64,000 bases of DNA from Lingula anatina (lineage: Eukaryota > Brachiopoda > Lingulata > Lingulida > Lingulidae): NCBI RefSeq assembly GCF_001039355.2, contig NW_019775594.1, forward strand, positions 147,316-211,315, read 5' to 3'. The position numbers were made by a program, and so were the translations under genes. The notes below the pieces were generated by a model. That model was not told the DNA's origin. It saw only the letters and a program-made list of their open reading frames with translations, and searched no databases. Below, in pieces: positions 61,639 to 64,000 of the stretch (positions within the stretch are counted from its first letter, which is position 1; the number at the start of each line of letters is the position of its first letter).

Positions 61639-62516
61639 TGAAACACATGCATGTGACACTTTCCTGTCAGTGTTGTATAGCAATACATTTGAATAAAATG
61701 TAAAAACCAATATTTTAAAATCAATGCTTCTCTTGGGGGTCATAAATGACACCACAAGAGTTTGTGATGTATACGCCACACTAATTGGTTGAAAAAAAAT
61801 TGTGAAAGTGTGTAGGATTAGTAGACTGAAACTCATGCAAGGAAAGAAAATTCGGATAAAAAATAAAGAGATGACACAGTTTATCATAGGGGTGGGGTCG
61901 TAAATGACCCCACAAGGTCACTTGAAGGTTAATGAAACCTCAAAGCATTCAATAACGACACACGATATTCTATAACGAGGAAATGGGCACCATAACAGTC
62001 ACACGCTGTTTTTGGTGTCCATTGGAGCTATTCTAAAATCAATACCTTAGGACTATATATGAAATTTTCATTACTAAATTTTATTATCTTAATGTACCTT
62101 TCAGTAATTCTGTAGTGCAAATTATGTAGATGTAGACATATGTTATCAGGTTTTGATAATGAGAATATGCCGGTGTTTCATTGTTTACTTTATACGTTTT
62201 ACTTCAAGATACAATGCTGGTATGATTTTGTTGTGAAAACTGCTGGTTATGAAGACACTTGTGTTTAAGTCTCCTTCTTCAGCTGTTCGAATGTCTGGAT
62301 TAAATTTACGAGACTATAACGTCCCGTACTCATATATTTGTAGATACCGTTTCTCTTGTGTTTCGCAAAATTAAATGCATTTTGCAATTGACTGAGGATA
62401 TTGTATCACTTGATTATCATCCAGATAGTGAAATTAAGGGTTTCCTGCTTCTAATCATTCAGTAATGCATCTGTCTTTGCGTGGATTTAAAACAATACAA
62501 TGCAATTTTAGTTTCA

Positions 62517-62548
<32 letters not shown>

Positions 62549-63163
62549 TTTTTTTTTTTTTTGTTATGGAGTTATGTGCCCCTCATTACAGATTTTCATT
62601 AAAAAAGGCAACAATTTGTCTAATTATTAAAGAAATCTGAACTAAGATTTTGAAGTAACATTGCTAGCAGGGTTTTGGAGTACTAAATTGTGTCAATAAA
62701 TCGGTGTTGAAACGGTGTTCGTTGGGTGCTTAGTTAAAAAAAAAAAAGAGGAATCAAAACCGATGTTTCAGATTTTACCCCAAAATGACAATTATGTCGT
62801 TACCCGTAAGATGGCATTTTCGTGAATATTCATGGGCGTAACTAGGCATACGCACGGATGCACTGTGCGTACAATTTGTTGGCCAACTATGATATTATTT
62901 TATATAAATTTAGTGTATTTTTCACGGAATATAAAAGAAAATCCTCTGCTTATTAAAATCCTTTGCATTAATTGTATATATATAAGGGTGATGGGTGACA
63001 ATATCCTTACACCACAGGTATCACATCTATATCCCACGACGATTTACTTCACAGATAAAAAGGTTGCCCCATGTTTTCCAAAGATCTACCTACTTAATGC
63101 CCAAAGCCCCATAGAAAAAAAAAACAATATAAAAAAATGTTAAAAATAAATACTTAGGACAAA

Positions 63164-63250
63164 CACGGTATGTCTGCCAAAACGTGAATGTGACTTTAAG
63201 GATAGGCTGATCTTCTTATTATCATGATAAACACCTGCATGCGATGACAA
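63164..63250. promoter_or_regulatory. Conserved upstream block, CHT-like copy 6
   Basis: Counterpart of 54074-54160; see that entry for the shared motifs. Here it is closer to the start codon (about 220 bp). Confidence 0.4.
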
Positions 63251-63458
63251 CACTGTGCTACCATTACATATTACATATTGCATATAATTTGTCTAATATT
63301 CTTGTGTTGATCAACAGCGTGGAAGAACAGGTCCCTTAGGTATATACATTTCTAGGTTTATGCACTGAAAGCAAAGGCGCGGCAATTCGACTTTGTGTTT
63401 TGGCAACGCAGGGATTCACACTTTGGCACGGCAAGTCTGTAACAGCGACTTTGGGGAT

Positions 63459-63656
63459 ATGGCTGTTCATGTATGGGGACTCGTCGCCATTATTGTGTTC
63501 TACTTGCTTATTTTTATCCTTGGTATCTGGGCGGCGAGGAAAAATAAAAAGAAGGGGAAGGAGGCGACGAGTGAGGATATCTTGCTAGCAGGGAGAAATA
63601 TTGGGACGTATCTAGGGATATTTACTTTGACAGGTCAGTTTGTTTTTAAATTGTTC

Positions 63657-63704
<48 letters not shown>

Positions 63705-64000
63705 TCAACAGATTTCGGTATTGAGTTGGAAGCAGAAAAAAGAACATATTATGTCTTATTTATACTGTAACTAATTACTTAATTCCAATATTTAATTATT
63801 CATTATTATGAAGTATGGATCTCATGCGAATAGTTGATATCCCTTTAATTTCCAGCCACGTGGGTAGATGGCTCTCTGATCAGCGGGGTTGCTGAGGGTA
63901 TCTACACTTCTGGTTTGTCCGCGCTCAGTATGCCGCTCGGGTACTGTGCAAGTACTGTTTTAGGTAACACTAAATGTGTGTCTGTGTGACAGTCACACGA
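63459..64000 (+). CDS. CHT-like copy 6, 5' part only (cut by window end)
   Basis: Exon 1 63459-63633 and exon 2 63856-63963, with the same lengths, phases and GT-AG junctions as the other copies; the rest lies beyond the window. Exon 1 encodes [19 protein letters not shown] through [13 protein letters not shown], identical in protein to copy 4 although about a dozen bases differ, all silent. Exon 2 encodes [18 protein letters not shown] and SMPLGYCASTVLG. It is in tandem with copy 5 and shares upstream sequence with it. No lesion is seen in the visible part. Confidence 0.88.
63657..63700. repeat. (TAA)n microsatellite, copy 6 intron 1
   Basis: About fourteen perfect TAA units beginning some 24 bp after the exon 1 donor. 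Confidence 0.9.

Larger units (their letters stand above)
60970..63458. other. Region between CHT-like copies 5 and 6
   Basis: No coding exon seen. It holds a remnant of the Tc1-derived element (about 61095-61460), a (TC)n(TA)n run at 61574-61635, T-rich runs near 62522-62562, and from about 62090 a region homologous to the sequence upstream of copy 5. Confidence 0.5.

Noticed and set aside
1-64000. tRNA or rRNA genes
   Set aside because: I looked for tRNA-like A and B box patterns and rRNA segments on reading and found none that I could support.

Overview
The window is AT-rich nuclear DNA from an animal. Genes are split by GT-AG introns, coding exons sit in long non-coding stretches, and there are many microsatellites, short inverted-repeat elements, a Tc1/mariner-type element and a LINE of the CR1/L2/Rex1 type. 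The gene families and repeat content suggest a marine invertebrate bilaterian, such as a cephalochordate or a lophotrochozoan. The sequence alone does not fix the lineage. Single N bases at 8796, 24131, 36509 and 50200 look like contig joins or miscalls in a draft assembly.

Layout. At 1951-4155 (minus) is a complete five-exon gene for a small secreted protein with one von Willebrand factor A domain. At 9170-14316 (plus) is a four-exon major facilitator gene of the MFSD4 / sodium-dependent glucose transporter 1 (NAGLT1) type. Its first exon appears twice, at 8065 and 9170, because an almost perfect 1105-bp repeat with an N at the junction is probably an assembly error. From 16.1 kb to the right edge lies the main content: six genes of the SLC5A7 family (high-affinity choline transporter, CHT1). 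Copies 1-4 are on the minus strand (16100-21382, 26016-31631, 33204-43429, 46267-50691). Copies 5 and 6 are on the plus strand (54792-60969 and 63459 onward, cut by the window end). All readable copies share one nine-exon structure; exon lengths are identical for exons 1-8 and only the last exon varies.

History. Copies 1-3 arose by duplication of a unit that also carried the 3' end of the MFSD4-like gene. Broken MFSD4 fragments of decreasing length sit at 24.6-25.2 kb and 32.6-32.7 kb, and only flanking sequence remains at 45.1-45.6 kb. Copy 1 is a pseudogene: two splice donors are mutated, and exon 8 and most of exon 9 are missing where a cluster of inverted-repeat elements now lies. Copies 2, 3, 4 and 5 read through all exons (546, 540, 565 and 591 residues). 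Copies 4 and 5 are head to head across 4.1 kb; copies 5 and 6 are in tandem and share upstream sequence.

Function. CHT1 takes up choline with sodium for acetylcholine synthesis. All copies here differ from vertebrate CHT1 in the otherwise conserved segment after the first membrane helix, so they are best called CHT-like and their substrate is open. The non-genic sequence is a collection of short mobile elements: a five-copy family with GATCGATC-containing ends, a family with CCCGCA ends, a palindromic Tc1-derived element, a possible hAT-like element, and minisatellites.
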